Shown here: piece by piece, positions 1 through 8,503 of the stretch | How positions within the stretch are numbered: position 1 is the first letter of the stretch | How the letters are laid out: each line of letters begins with the position of its first letter | Origin: Chitinophaga arvensicola | Lineage (GTDB): Bacteria > Bacteroidota > Bacteroidia > Chitinophagales > Chitinophagaceae | NCBI RefSeq assembly: GCF_900110835.1 | Contig: NZ_FOJG01000001.1 | Coordinates: 186,001 to 250,000, forward strand | Direction: 5' to 3' | Length of the DNA: 64,000 nt | Notes under the pieces: generated by a model | Database searches by the model: none | The model's input: only the letters and a program-made list of their open reading frames with translations | Told to the model about the DNA's origin: nothing | Position numbers and translations under genes: made by a program

Positions 1-217
1 CGTACCTGCGCTGTCCTTCCGCATACAAGGTATCCATGGTGAGGGAAGACTTCCCGGAACCGGACACACCAGTAACAACTACCAGCTTACTGCGGGGGAT
101 GGAGACGCTTACATTCTTAAGATTATGTACCCTGGCTCCTTTTATGAAAATCTGGTCCTGTGGGCTAACTTCCTGAGGATCAATTATGCTTGTTTCTTTT
201 TTTACTTTTGTTGCCAT
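1..217 (-). CDS. uvrA: UvrA excinuclease ABC subunit A, N-terminal part (cut by window edge)
   Basis: Reading the minus strand from the ATG at 217 gives 72 codons running off the window. They encode a short basic leader, then [20 protein letters not shown] and a Walker A motif, GVSGSGKSS, followed by [14 protein letters not shown], which is the classic UvrA N-terminus. UvrA is the dimeric ATPase that recognises bulky DNA lesions and loads UvrB in nucleotide excision repair. The family start is close to this ATG; the leader of about 20 residues is slightly longer than in E. coli. It is divergent from the sigma factor gene across 286 bp. The zinc fingers and second ATPase domain lie outside the window. 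Confidence 0.93.
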   Translation of the reverse strand, partial: MATKVKKETSIIDPQEVSPQDQIFIKGARVHNLKNVSVSIPRSKLVVVTGVSGSGKSSLTMDTLYAEGQRRY

Positions 218-324
218 GACAGAACAAATTTAAGGGAAAAGATGTTAGTTCAGCCGCCTGGATTTTACATGCGTCCACAATACGCTAAAAGCTAATACCT
301 AAGGGCCGAAAGCTATTTTTATTA

Positions 325-355
325 TTTGTTTTATTGAACTAATCTTTTATATTTG
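325..355 (+). promoter_or_regulatory. Bacteroidota-type promoter of the ECF sigma factor gene
   Basis: TTTG at 325-328 and TATATTTG at 348-355 are separated by exactly 19 bp, matching the Bacteroidota housekeeping consensus TTTG-N19-TAnnTTTG at every fixed base. Transcription would start near 360, giving an untranslated leader of about 140 bases before the ATG at 504. The rest of the 218-503 gap shows nothing else that I recognise. Confidence 0.65.
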
Positions 356-503
356 CATAGGACCAGATCTATCTCGCTGGATTTTCCGTAAATCATCTTT
401 AACTAAAACTGTTCAATATCGCCTAAACTCTACTTAATTAAAACAACCAAACTGGCTGTAAAGTCTGTAATTTATTTACTAACCCGCCTAGTTGTAGAAG
501 TTT

Positions 504-1085
504 ATGCAAGTAATGTACAAATTGTGCGATGAGCAGTTGATTACCCTCTTTAAGAAGGGGCATTCTTCCGCATTAGAAGAGTTGGTTCACCGTCATAAGG
601 ACAAGGTGTTCACCTCTATCCTGTTACTGGTTAAAGATTCATTCCTCGCAGAGGACATTTTCCAGGACACCTTTATTAAGATTATTGATACTATCAGAGC
701 TGAACGTTATACTGAAAAGGGAAAGTTTTTACCCTGGGCGATGCGTATTGCGCATAACCTCTGTGTAGATCATTTCCGGAAGATCAAGCGCACGCCGATG
801 ATCAGGACCGGTGATGATAAAGACATCTTCGATGTTCTTGGTTTCAGCGATAGTTGTGCAGAAGAAAAGCTTATTACCCGTCAGAGTCATGACCGCGTTC
901 GCAGAATGCTGGACATGCTGCCGGAAGAGCAGCGCGAAGTGATTATTCTGCGTCATTACGCAGAGTTGAGTTTTAAAGAAATTGCCGATCTCACGCAAGT
1001 GAGTATCAATACCGCTTTAGGTCGGATGCGTTATGGTCTGATCAATCTCCGGAAAATGATGACGGAGAAACAAATCTGTCTATGA
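504..1085 (+). CDS. ECF-type RNA polymerase sigma factor
   Basis: A 193-residue sigma-70 family protein. Region 2 covers about residues 22-92 and includes the core-binding and -10 segment around DIFQDTFIKI and FLPWAMRIAHNLCVDHFRK. Region 4 covers about 128-180, with LPEEQREVIILRHYAELSF and a helix-turn-helix EIADLTQVSINTALGRMRYG. Regions 1 and 3 are absent, as usual for ECF factors. It would direct RNA polymerase to a specific regulon. An in-frame ATG at 513 is an alternative start. No anti-sigma factor gene follows: the next gene is convergent. A housekeeping-type promoter lies upstream, so the gene may not be autoregulated. Confidence 0.9.
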   Translation: MQVMYKLCDEQLITLFKKGHSSALEELVHRHKDKVFTSILLLVKDSFLAEDIFQDTFIKIIDTIRAERYTEKGKFLPWAMRIAHNLCVDHFRKIKRTPMIRTGDDKDIFDVLGFSDSCAEEKLITRQSHDRVRRMLDMLPEEQREVIILRHYAELSFKEIADLTQVSINTALGRMRYGLINLRKMMTEKQICL

Positions 1086-1112
1086 GGAACCCTTTTTTTT
1101 GCTTGCCAGCAA

Positions 1113-1150
1113 CGAGCGGCCGGATGTAATGTCCGACCGCTCGCTATTTT
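1113..1150. terminator. Bidirectional hairpin between sigma factor and thiolase
   Basis: A 12-bp stem (1113-1124 with 1132-1143, one G-U pair, 7-base loop) lies between two converging genes. The plus side is followed by only a short CTATTTT, so termination may be modest. Confidence 0.55.
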
Positions 1151-1180
1151 AGGGCAATCCTGTTTATAATATCTCCGGAA

Positions 1181-2383
1181 TTACAACCGCTCAAATACCA
1201 TTGCCGCACCCTGGCCTACCCCTACACACATCGTTGCCAGGCCATATTTAGCAGCTGCTCCTTTCCGTTTCATTTCATGCAATAAAGTAGCTGTAATGCG
1301 CGCACCGCTGCATCCCAGCGGATGACCGATTGCAATAGCACCGCCGTTTACATTTACAATATCCGGATTCAGCGCCAGGTCGCGCATACAGGCGATGGAT
1401 TGAGCAGCAAAAGCTTCATTCAATTCTGCCAGGTGCAGTTGATCTGTGGTAAGCCCTGCACGCAGCAAAGCCTTCCTGGATGCAGGTACCGGCCCGATAC
1501 CCATAATAGCGGGATCCACACCGGCAACAGCCATGCTTTTGATCTGTGCCAGCGGTTGCAGGTTAAACGCCTTCAGCGCTTTTTCAGAAACAATCAATAC
1601 CGCTGCTGCACCATCATTGATACCGGAAGAATTACCTGCCGTAACAGATCCGTTTTTTGCAAAAGCAGGGCGTAGTCCGGCCAGCTTTTCCAGCGTGGTT
1701 TCACGGGGATGTTCATCTTTTGAAAAGATAACCTGCTCTTCTTTATTGGGCGTAATGGCTACCGGTACTATTTCATCCTGCCACTTACCGGCATCCAATG
1801 CCTGCTTGTACAACGTTTGACTGCGCAACGCAAAAATATCCTGTTCTTCTCTTCCTATATGCCATTGATTCGCCACATTTTCTGCGGTTTCTCCCATGGA
1901 AAAAGGGTGATACATTTCTGATAGTTTTGGGTTGGTAAAACGCCAGCCGATAGTAGTATCATACATCTCCGCCTTACGGCTGAAAGCCCCATCGGATTTA
2001 CCTACCACAAAAGGTGCGCGGGTCATGCTTTCCACGCCTCCGGCGAGATACACCTCTCCTTCTCCGCACATCACCGCACGGGCGGCATCCATGATGGCCT
2101 GCATACCGGAAGCGCATAAACGATTTACGGTATTACCCGCTACTGTTACCGGCAAACCTGCCAGTAGCGCAGCCATACGGGCTACATTCCGGTTGTCTTC
2201 TCCCGCCTGATTAGCAGCGCCGGCAATCACATCTTCTATCACAGCAGGATCAAGAGAAGGATTTCTATTCAGCAGGGCTTTGAGAACATGTGCCAGCAGA
2301 TCATCCGGGCGGATGGTGCTTAAAGCGCCGCCATAGCGCCCGATAGGCGTGCGTACCGCATCTACAATGTATGCAACTTGCAT
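1181..2383 (-). CDS. pcaF: Acetyl-CoA C-acyltransferase (thiolase), PcaF/PaaJ-type
   Basis: A 400-residue thiolase. It catalyses CoA-dependent cleavage of a 3-oxoacyl-CoA, and the closest remembered match is 3-oxoadipyl-CoA thiolase of the beta-ketoadipate and phenylacetate pathways: it shares ANQAGEDNRNVARMA, AGGVESMTRAPFV and TTIGWRF. Catalytic residues are visible: Cys90 in NRLCASGM, His354 in GHPLG and Cys386 in TMCVGVGQG. I chose the ATG at 2383 because the family begins MQVAYIVDAVRTPIGR; an in-frame ATG at 2422 would add 13 unlikely residues. No other aromatic-degradation genes are adjacent, so a general fatty-acid role (FadA-like) cannot be excluded. Confidence 0.88.
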   Translation of the reverse strand: MQVAYIVDAVRTPIGRYGGALSTIRPDDLLAHVLKALLNRNPSLDPAVIEDVIAGAANQAGEDNRNVARMAALLAGLPVTVAGNTVNRLCASGMQAIMDAARAVMCGEGEVYLAGGVESMTRAPFVVGKSDGAFSRKAEMYDTTIGWRFTNPKLSEMYHPFSMGETAENVANQWHIGREEQDIFALRSQTLYKQALDAGKWQDEIVPVAITPNKEEQVIFSKDEHPRETTLEKLAGLRPAFAKNGSVTAGNSSGINDGAAAVLIVSEKALKAFNLQPLAQIKSMAVAGVDPAIMGIGPVPASRKALLRAGLTTDQLHLAELNEAFAAQSIACMRDLALNPDIVNVNGGAIAIGHPLGCSGARITATLLHEMKRKGAAAKYGLATMCVGVGQGAAMVFERL

Positions 2384-2590
2384 TTGGTTGTTTTGGTTTA
2401 TATGCAAATAAAACACATCCACTTAACTCAACCAATAAAACATCCATACCCGGTAATCACGGAAATTCTGAAAAACCGCCAGATACCCGCAGATTTCCGC
2501 CTTCCAGGAATTATAGCTTGACCGGAACGGCTGACGGACATAGTTTCGCCCTCATTAATTATTATTTCTATCAAAAAATAACCCCAAAAA

Positions 2591-4516
2591 ATGAAACACC
2601 GTTGTAGCCTGGTGTGGCTGGCAGCATGTCTGCTCAGCATTACACCTGTAATTGTAAAAGCCCAGCAACCGGCTGGAGAAAATGATGCAAATCTTTCTGA
2701 ATTATTATACCGACCCATCAAACCCACCGCCAAAATTATGGAAGGTGCAGAGCCCTCCCGGCAGGTATCTGCTACCCGTTCATCGGTAAATGTCAGAAGT
2801 CTCCGGGCTGCCCCGAAATGGAACCTGGCTGCGGAAAATGTCGCATCGCCTATTCATATCGACAACCTGCAATTATTACCCGAAAAAGTAACCGTAAAAA
2901 AGGCCGATGCCACCTTATACTGTACACCTCCAACCGTTACCATCGGTTGTTGCAGTTACAACATCAAAGACGAAGCTGCGAATAAAAATTTGCTCTATGC
3001 CTCACCGGCAGCCGTGTTCAGCAACGAAGCGGATGCGCGCACTTTTGCACAGAGCCTTACCCCCAAAGTTCCCTTCTTCCTTCCGTATACGAACAGTAAA
3101 GTATATCCGGCGGGCGCCTGGAAATATGATGACGGCAGCGGACATGGCTCGGTAGATTTTCTCAAAACCGCCGATGCCTATGGCCCTGGCATTGATCCTA
3201 CTTTTGGCGTATATGCCTCAGCTGCCGGAAAAGTAGTAACCGCCATGTGGGACAACTTCTTTGGAAACGTAGTGATCATTGAACACAAAGCAACAGACGG
3301 CACACTTTATCGCACCGGCTATTTCCACCTCCGTGGCGGATTTGATCACGATCTGGCCAGGGCAAAAGTGATCCCGGTGAGTGATCCCACCAATAAAGAC
3401 GCCCGCGATACCAAGTATAAAAAATTTGCTAACCTGCCCAATCCCTCCACCCAGCTTTGGGGCACCAACGCACAACAATTAAAAGTGAAAGTGGGCGATG
3501 AGGTATATGCCGGCCAGCAGATCGCATGGGCGGGTAACACCGGCTTTGGTGGTGCCGGCTGGGGATTGAACCAGGACGGCACTCCTTCAAATCCCAACAC
3601 CGGCAATAATCACCTGCATTTTATGCTCTGGGTGAAAAGTCCGGGCGCAGGCGCCGACTGGATGGAGGTAGATGCCTATGGCGTGTATGCCACTTCAGAC
3701 AACAGTAACAGTTCCTGCTATGAAGTAGGCGCCAGCGGTGGTTTTAACCGCTTCTTCGCCCCCTTCTACCCCTCTTTCCACAATGTACCGGTGCAGTATA
3801 TTACCCGTTACTGGGGTTACTATACCGGCATGGGTATGTCATTGCAAACGCTGAGTGTTCATAAATCCGGCAATCAGTACCTGGCCTCCGGGTCTTTTCA
3901 ATATGGCCTTCCTACTGCCTGGTATTGCCGCATCAATATGAATGGCACCCAGTATCAGCAATACTTCGATGAATACTACGGAAAAGGATATATTCCCCGC
4001 CAGATTTCCGTTACCAACGACAATGCCGGCAATCCACTGTTTACCGTGATCTGGCAGCAAAAAGGGAACGAAAATTTCGCAGCCGTTCACAATGCTACCG
4101 ATGAAGTATATGCGGCTAAATGGAAAACCTATGTGGAGCAACAGAAAATGCGGGTAACAGAGCATGTGGTATACTATGTGGGAGGCAAACGCTATCATGC
4201 CGGCGTATTCGGCAGCAGCAATCCTGGTGGCTTTTACATGTATTACGGTCTGAATACCACCGACTTTACCAAAAAATTCGATGAATTGAACAAAGCCGGT
4301 TTAATGACAGTAAATGTGAATATCGAGGAAAACGGGAACCAGAATAATGTAGGTGGGCTCTGGTGGCCGCGTAACAAGGCTTATTATTCGTATATGAATA
4401 TGAGCCCGGCCGATTACCAGGCCAAATTCACCGATCTCACAGCCCAGGGCTTCCGGCTGTTCAGAGTCCAGGGATACGACAACTCTTCCCGGTTTGCCGC
4501 TATCTGGATGAAATAA
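2591..4516 (+). CDS. Secreted M23 metallopeptidase with C-terminal polyglycine-hydrolase-like repeats
   Basis: A 641-residue protein with a signal peptide (residues 1-25, ending KAQQ). An M23 (lysostaphin/LytM) peptidase domain spans about 180-350: zinc ligands His185 and Asp189 in HGSVD, His246 in YFHLRGG, and the HLH motif at 341-343. The domain is expanded by an insertion of about 70 residues between 250 and 320. The C-terminal part (about 400-641) holds four tandem units of about 45 residues with a recurring pattern (Y-x(2)-YF or K-F-DEL, a hydrophobic strand, then FxxIW); they resemble bacterial tandem repeat domain 1 (PF17660) found in polyglycine hydrolases. Likely an exported wall-degrading enzyme. 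Monocistronic, divergent from the thiolase. Confidence 0.82.
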   Translation: MKHRCSLVWLAACLLSITPVIVKAQQPAGENDANLSELLYRPIKPTAKIMEGAEPSRQVSATRSSVNVRSLRAAPKWNLAAENVASPIHIDNLQLLPEKVTVKKADATLYCTPPTVTIGCCSYNIKDEAANKNLLYASPAAVFSNEADARTFAQSLTPKVPFFLPYTNSKVYPAGAWKYDDGSGHGSVDFLKTADAYGPGIDPTFGVYASAAGKVVTAMWDNFFGNVVIIEHKATDGTLYRTGYFHLRGGFDHDLARAKVIPVSDPTNKDARDTKYKKFANLPNPSTQLWGTNAQQLKVKVGDEVYAGQQIAWAGNTGFGGAGWGLNQDGTPSNPNTGNNHLHFMLWVKSPGAGADWMEVDAYGVYATSDNSNSSCYEVGASGGFNRFFAPFYPSFHNVPVQYITRYWGYYTGMGMSLQTLSVHKSGNQYLASGSFQYGLPTAWYCRINMNGTQYQQYFDEYYGKGYIPRQISVTNDNAGNPLFTVIWQQKGNENFAAVHNATDEVYAAKWKTYVEQQKMRVTEHVVYYVGGKRYHAGVFGSSNPGGFYMYYGLNTTDFTKKFDELNKAGLMTVNVNIEENGNQNNVGGLWWPRNKAYYSYMNMSPADYQAKFTDLTAQGFRLFRVQGYDNSSRFAAIWMK

Positions 4517-4640
4517 CCCGCACCGGAAGACTATTTCCGGGGGCAGCTATTGGCCGCTACCCGGATGAGTAACCCAAACAGGATAGCGCCGGAATACTTT
4601 TTGGCACCATCCGTACGAAATAACCGCTTACCCCTGCAAA

Positions 4641-4681
4641 AGCGAATGCCACGGCTGGAAACGGCCGTGGCATTCGTTTTA
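4641..4681 (+). terminator. Terminator of the M23-repeat peptidase gene
   Basis: A perfect 13-bp stem (4643-4655 with 4664-4676), extendable by a wobble pair, with an 8-base loop and TTTT after it. Confidence 0.75.
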
Positions 4682-4690
4682 AAAGGACAT

Positions 4691-4721
4691 TCTGTCAGTA
4701 CACCAATATTACGTATCTTTG
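4691..4721 (+). promoter_or_regulatory. Promoter of rlmN and downstream genes
   Basis: TATCTTTG at 4714-4721 matches TAnnTTTG, and TCTG at 4691-4694 sits 19 bp upstream as a 3-of-4 match to the -33 TTTG. Transcription would start near 4727, about 48 bases before rlmN. Confidence 0.6.
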
Positions 4722-4774
4722 CCGTTACTTTCCGACTGCCGTAAGGCAGCCATTTGCTCAATTAATGGTCAATA

Positions 4775-5818
4775 ATGAAGTCTGACAATAAAAACATCCG
4801 GCATTTAAGTTTACCGGCCTTACAAGAATATTTCGGTTCCATAGGCGAAAAGCCTTTTCGTGCAAAACAGGTATATGAGTGGCTCTGGCTGCGGCATGCC
4901 GATAGTTTTGAAGCGATGACCAACCTCTCCAAAGAATTAAGACAAAAATTAACGGAGCATTTTTCTCTTCCTGCTGTTAAGGTAGATACTGTACAGCAAA
5001 GCAATGATGGCACTATTAAGAGCCGTTTCCGCCTGCACGACAATCACCTGGTAGAAGGTGTGCTGATCCCTACAGACAGCCGCCAGACCGCCTGCGTATC
5101 CTCACAGGTGGGTTGCAGCCTGAGCTGCAAGTTCTGCGCCACCGGTTACATGGATCGTAAGCGTAACCTCGATTACGATGAAATTTATGATGAAGTAGCG
5201 CTGATTAATCAGCAGGCACAGGAAACATATGGCAAAAAACTGAGCAATATTGTATTCATGGGCATGGGTGAACCCCTGCTTAACTATAAAAACGTACTGG
5301 CAGCGATTGAGCGCATTACGGCCCCGGATGGTCTGGGTATGTCGCCTAAACGTATCACCGTTTCCACTGCCGGCGTGGCCAAAATGATCCGTCAGCTGGG
5401 TGATGACAAGGTACGTTTTAACCTGGCCCTGTCTTTACACGCGGCGAACGATAAAAAACGCAGCGAGATCATGCCGATCAACGATTCCAACAACCTGAAG
5501 GAACTGATCGCTGCACTCAACTACTTTTACAAGGCTACTGAAAACGAAATCTCTTTCGAATATATTCTCTTCAAAGACTTTAACGACTCCAAAGAGGATG
5601 CAGATGAGTTGATTAAAATTTACCGGCAGGTACCCGCCGACCTGGTAAATATCATCGAATACAATCCTATTGATATGGCCCGTTTCCAGAAACCCGAAGC
5701 TAAAACAGCGGAAGAATTCATGGAATATCTTGCCAAAAACCGCGTGAATGCCAGATTACGCCGCAGCCGTGGTAAGGATATCGATGCAGCATGCGGACAA
5801 CTGGCCAATAAAGGCTGA
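4775..5818 (+). CDS. rlmN: 23S rRNA (adenine-C2)-methyltransferase RlmN
   Basis: A 347-residue radical SAM enzyme that methylates C2 of A2503 in 23S rRNA and A37 in some tRNAs. The iron-sulfur cluster motif C-x3-C-x2-C is at Cys114, Cys118 and Cys121 (CSLSCKFCATG), preceded by conserved Cys107 (ACVSSQVGC). The SAM-binding GMGEPL motif and the methyl-carrying Cys340 (DIDAACGQL) are present. N-terminal accessory domain starts LSLPALQEYF and includes KPFRAKQVYEWLW. Length is normal. It is followed 57 bp later by two pseudouridine synthase genes, forming a cluster of rRNA-modification functions. Confidence 0.96.
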   Translation: MKSDNKNIRHLSLPALQEYFGSIGEKPFRAKQVYEWLWLRHADSFEAMTNLSKELRQKLTEHFSLPAVKVDTVQQSNDGTIKSRFRLHDNHLVEGVLIPTDSRQTACVSSQVGCSLSCKFCATGYMDRKRNLDYDEIYDEVALINQQAQETYGKKLSNIVFMGMGEPLLNYKNVLAAIERITAPDGLGMSPKRITVSTAGVAKMIRQLGDDKVRFNLALSLHAANDKKRSEIMPINDSNNLKELIAALNYFYKATENEISFEYILFKDFNDSKEDADELIKIYRQVPADLVNIIEYNPIDMARFQKPEAKTAEEFMEYLAKNRVNARLRRSRGKDIDAACGQLANKG

Positions 5819-5875
5819 TAAAATAATAATATTCCTATTGATCATGTGCGCATGATCATCAATCAATAATAATTT

Positions 5876-7567
5876 ATGAAGAAAAAACAACCTGCTAAAA
5901 AAGGGTTTAGTCAGTCCAGGGATAACAAATTTGGTAAAAGCGACAAACCAGCAGGCACCCGCAACCGCTCCTCCGCTGATGGCGAAAGGCCAGGAAGAGC
6001 ATCTGCAAAAGATAACCGCAGCGAAGAAGATAGCTCCTCCCGTAAATCCCGCTTCGGTGGCGAGAGTTCCGGCGATGATAAACCTTCTTTCCGCAAACGG
6101 ACCTTCGACAGCACCGGCAGACCTGCCCGCAAAAAAGGCCCGGCTACCGATAGCTTAGGCAACGATAAACCACAACGCGGCAAACGTAGCAGCTTTGGCA
6201 GCAGTGAAGATAAACCCGCATTCAAACGCAGCTTTGGCGAGAAAAGCGATGACAAACGCTCTTTCGGCAAAAGTGAAGACAAACGTTCTTTTGGCAAAAG
6301 CGACGACAGACGTTCTTTTGGTAAAAGTGATGAGAAACGCTCTTTTGGCAAAAGTGACGACAAACGTTCCTTTGGTAAAAGCGATGACAAACGTTCTTTC
6401 GGTCGTGATGAAAAACCAGGCGCCCGTAAACGCTTCGACAGCGACGAAAAACCTGCGCACAAACGCAGCTTTGGCAACGACTTCAAAGACAAAAAAGATA
6501 AGCCAGATGGAGAACGCGCATTCAGCGCATTCAGAAAAGATGGCGAACGCCCGGAACGTACCCGCAGCTTCGATAAAGAAGAAAGCAGCGAAAGACCTCC
6601 ACGTAAACGCACCTACGGTGCCGGAGCAGGCAAAAAAAGCGACGACAGCGCCTTTCATTTCCACGGAGATACTAAAAAAGGCGGAAGAGAAACCCCCAGT
6701 GGCTTCAACCGCAAAAAGTTCTTCGACAAAACCAACGAACGTTTTGCTGATAAGCAGGACAGAAAAAAAGGTGGAAAAGTAAGAGACACTAACGACCGCG
6801 AATCAACGAAAGAAAGCAGGGAAAGCAAAGAAAGCATTTTTGGTCCTGGTGAAATGCCACTGAACAAATTTGTAGCCCATTGCGGTCTTTGCTCCCGCAG
6901 AAAAGCGGTTGATCTGATCAAAGAAGGTAAAGTAACTGTGAACGGTAAAGTTGTCACTGAACCGGCTACCAAAGTTACCAGCAGCGATGTTGTTACCATG
7001 CAGGATAAGAAGATTACACCAACCAAAAACCTGGTGTACATCCTCCTTAATAAACCAAAAGGCTACATCACTACTACCGACGATCCGGAAGGGCGTAAAA
7101 CGGTGATGGACCTGATCCAGGATGCTGCTGAAAATGAAAGGGTGTATCCTGTGGGCCGCCTGGACCGCAATACCTCCGGTTTGCTGCTGCTTACCAATGA
7201 TGGTGAACTGGCACAACGCCTGGCTCATCCGAAGCACAATATCAAAAAGATTTACCAGGTAGAACTGGACAAACCACTCACCAAAACCGACTTCGACCAG
7301 ATCATTGCAGGGGTTACCCTGGAAGATGGCGTAGCACTGGTGGATGCACTGGGCTATGTAGATCCAAAAGATAAAAAACAGGTAGGCATCGAAATCCACA
7401 GCGGTAAAAACCGTATTGTGCGCCGTATTTTCGAACACCTGGAATATACAGTAGAGAAACTGGACCGCGTTATGTATGCCGGTCTTACCAAGAAAACATT
7501 GAACCGTGGCCAATGGCGCTTCCTCAATGAAAAAGAGGTAATCCTGCTGAAACACTTTAAAAAATAA
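5876..7567 (+). CDS. RluB/RsuA-family pseudouridine synthase with long disordered N-terminal extension
   Basis: A 563-residue protein. The C-terminal 240 residues are a complete pseudouridine synthase: an S4 RNA-binding domain at about 326-390 (LNKFVAHCGLCSRRKAVDLI) and a catalytic domain with Asp430 in VGRLDRNTSG. It would isomerise uridine in rRNA, probably 23S, like RluB. The first 320 residues are Lys/Arg/Ser/Asp/Gly-rich and contain a run of 9-residue units of type DDKRSFGKS encoded by a 27-bp DNA repeat. Typical RluB proteins are about 240-300 residues, so this is nearly double. The extension looks disordered and strongly charged, consistent with RNA or ribosome binding. The next gene starts 15 bp downstream. 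Confidence 0.9.
   Translation: MKKKQPAKKGFSQSRDNKFGKSDKPAGTRNRSSADGERPGRASAKDNRSEEDSSSRKSRFGGESSGDDKPSFRKRTFDSTGRPARKKGPATDSLGNDKPQRGKRSSFGSSEDKPAFKRSFGEKSDDKRSFGKSEDKRSFGKSDDRRSFGKSDEKRSFGKSDDKRSFGKSDDKRSFGRDEKPGARKRFDSDEKPAHKRSFGNDFKDKKDKPDGERAFSAFRKDGERPERTRSFDKEESSERPPRKRTYGAGAGKKSDDSAFHFHGDTKKGGRETPSGFNRKKFFDKTNERFADKQDRKKGGKVRDTNDRESTKESRESKESIFGPGEMPLNKFVAHCGLCSRRKAVDLIKEGKVTVNGKVVTEPATKVTSSDVVTMQDKKITPTKNLVYILLNKPKGYITTTDDPEGRKTVMDLIQDAAENERVYPVGRLDRNTSGLLLLTNDGELAQRLAHPKHNIKKIYQVELDKPLTKTDFDQIIAGVTLEDGVALVDALGYVDPKDKKQVGIEIHSGKNRIVRRIFEHLEYTVEKLDRVMYAGLTKKTLNRGQWRFLNEKEVILLKHFKK
6247..6411 (+). repeat. 27-bp coding tandem repeat (six units)
   Basis: GACAAACG-type blocks recur at 6251, 6278, 6305, 6332, 6359 and 6386, an exact 27-bp period. 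Each unit encodes a variant of DDKRSFGKS. Third-position changes (GGC/GGT, TTC/TTT, CGC/CGT) outnumber amino-acid changes, so the peptide pattern appears to be kept. Confidence 0.9.
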
Positions 7568-7582
7568 CTGCCGAATTACGGA

Positions 7583-8326
7583 ATGCGATTAACAGATCAT
7601 ATTATACTCGAAACGCCTGATTTTGTTGTGGTAAACAAGCCTTCAGGAATGCTTACCCTGCCAGACCGTCATGATAATGAGCTTACCTCACTGATAGCCA
7701 TCATGAAAAAGGCTTACGGGGAAATATTTACGGTTCACCGGCTCGACCGCGAAACCAGTGGAATTATCCTGTTTGCACGTAATGAGGCAGCGCATAAATA
7801 TTTCTCACAGCTTTTTGAAAGCAGAGATGTAAAGAAGTTTTACCTGGGACTGGTAAGTGGCCAACCGATGACCAAACAAGGCAATGTGAGTGAAGGGATA
7901 ATGGAACACCCGGTACAAAAAGGTAAAATGGTTACCAACCGCAAGGGTAAGCCGTCTTCCACAGATTATGAAGTCCTGGAAGAATTTGGGCTTTACAGCC
8001 TGGTAAGGATGCAGATCCATACTGGTCGTACCCACCAGATCAGAGTGCATATGAAGTTTCTGGGGCATCCTATTGCCGTAGATGAATTTTACGGCAGTGC
8101 TCAACCCATATTGTTATCTACTATCAAGAAGAAATTCAAGCTGGGAAAACATACGGAAGAAGAGCGACCATTGCTGAGCAGGCTGGCCCTGCATGCCTCT
8201 ATGCTTACATTCAAAGACCCGACTGGTAAAGAATATACGGTAGAAGCGCCTCTTCCGAAAGATATGAGCGCTTTGCTGACACAGTTGCGGAAGCATCGCG
8301 GCAAGCAACCCGCCGGAGAAGAATAA
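7583..8326 (+). CDS. RluA-family RNA pseudouridine synthase
   Basis: A 247-residue RluA-type pseudouridine synthase without an S4 domain. It shows the motif I VVNKPSGMLTLP, the catalytic HRLDRETSG (the Asp attacks the uracil), and the late motifs GRTHQIRVHMKFLGHPIAVD. Target, tRNA or 23S rRNA, cannot be told from sequence alone. It begins 15 bp after the RluB-like gene and ends at a strong terminator, so the two are probably cotranscribed. Confidence 0.92.
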   Translation: MRLTDHIILETPDFVVVNKPSGMLTLPDRHDNELTSLIAIMKKAYGEIFTVHRLDRETSGIILFARNEAAHKYFSQLFESRDVKKFYLGLVSGQPMTKQGNVSEGIMEHPVQKGKMVTNRKGKPSSTDYEVLEEFGLYSLVRMQIHTGRTHQIRVHMKFLGHPIAVDEFYGSAQPILLSTIKKKFKLGKHTEEERPLLSRLALHASMLTFKDPTGKEYTVEAPLPKDMSALLTQLRKHRGKQPAGEE

Positions 8327-8346
8327 AATCATTGCTGAAAATAGTA

Positions 8347-8396
8347 AGAGCGAAGACTGCTGCGGGTATTCCGCATTTGTCTTCGCTCTTTTTTTG
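8347..8396 (+). terminator. Strong terminator after the pseudouridine synthases
   Basis: An 11-bp perfect stem (8347-8357 with 8379-8389) enclosing a second small hairpin, followed by seven T residues. Confidence 0.85.
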
Positions 8397-8411
8397 CCCA
8401 TATACAGGGCA

Positions 8412-8439
8412 CAAAAAAAACGGGGAGAAATCCCCGTTT
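8412..8439 (-). terminator. Terminator of the peroxiredoxin gene
   Basis: On the minus strand a 9-bp stem with a GC-rich core and a four-base loop (8418-8426 with 8431-8439) runs into a run of eight T residues. Confidence 0.8.
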
Positions 8440-8503
8440 CGTAAAAATCAAAAACCAACCATTAAAAAGTCTTTATATAAGCAGCCTTTCGGCTCTTCAA
8501 GTA

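Noticed and set aside
2371..2607. Plus-strand 78-codon frame between thiolase and M23 peptidase
   Set aside because: Lies mainly over the divergent promoter region and shows no conserved protein character.
5911..6664. Minus-strand frames opposite the RluB repeat region
   Set aside because: Mirror of the 27-bp repeat. Low-complexity Leu/Ser or Phe/Ala text with no start context, opposite a clear enzyme gene.
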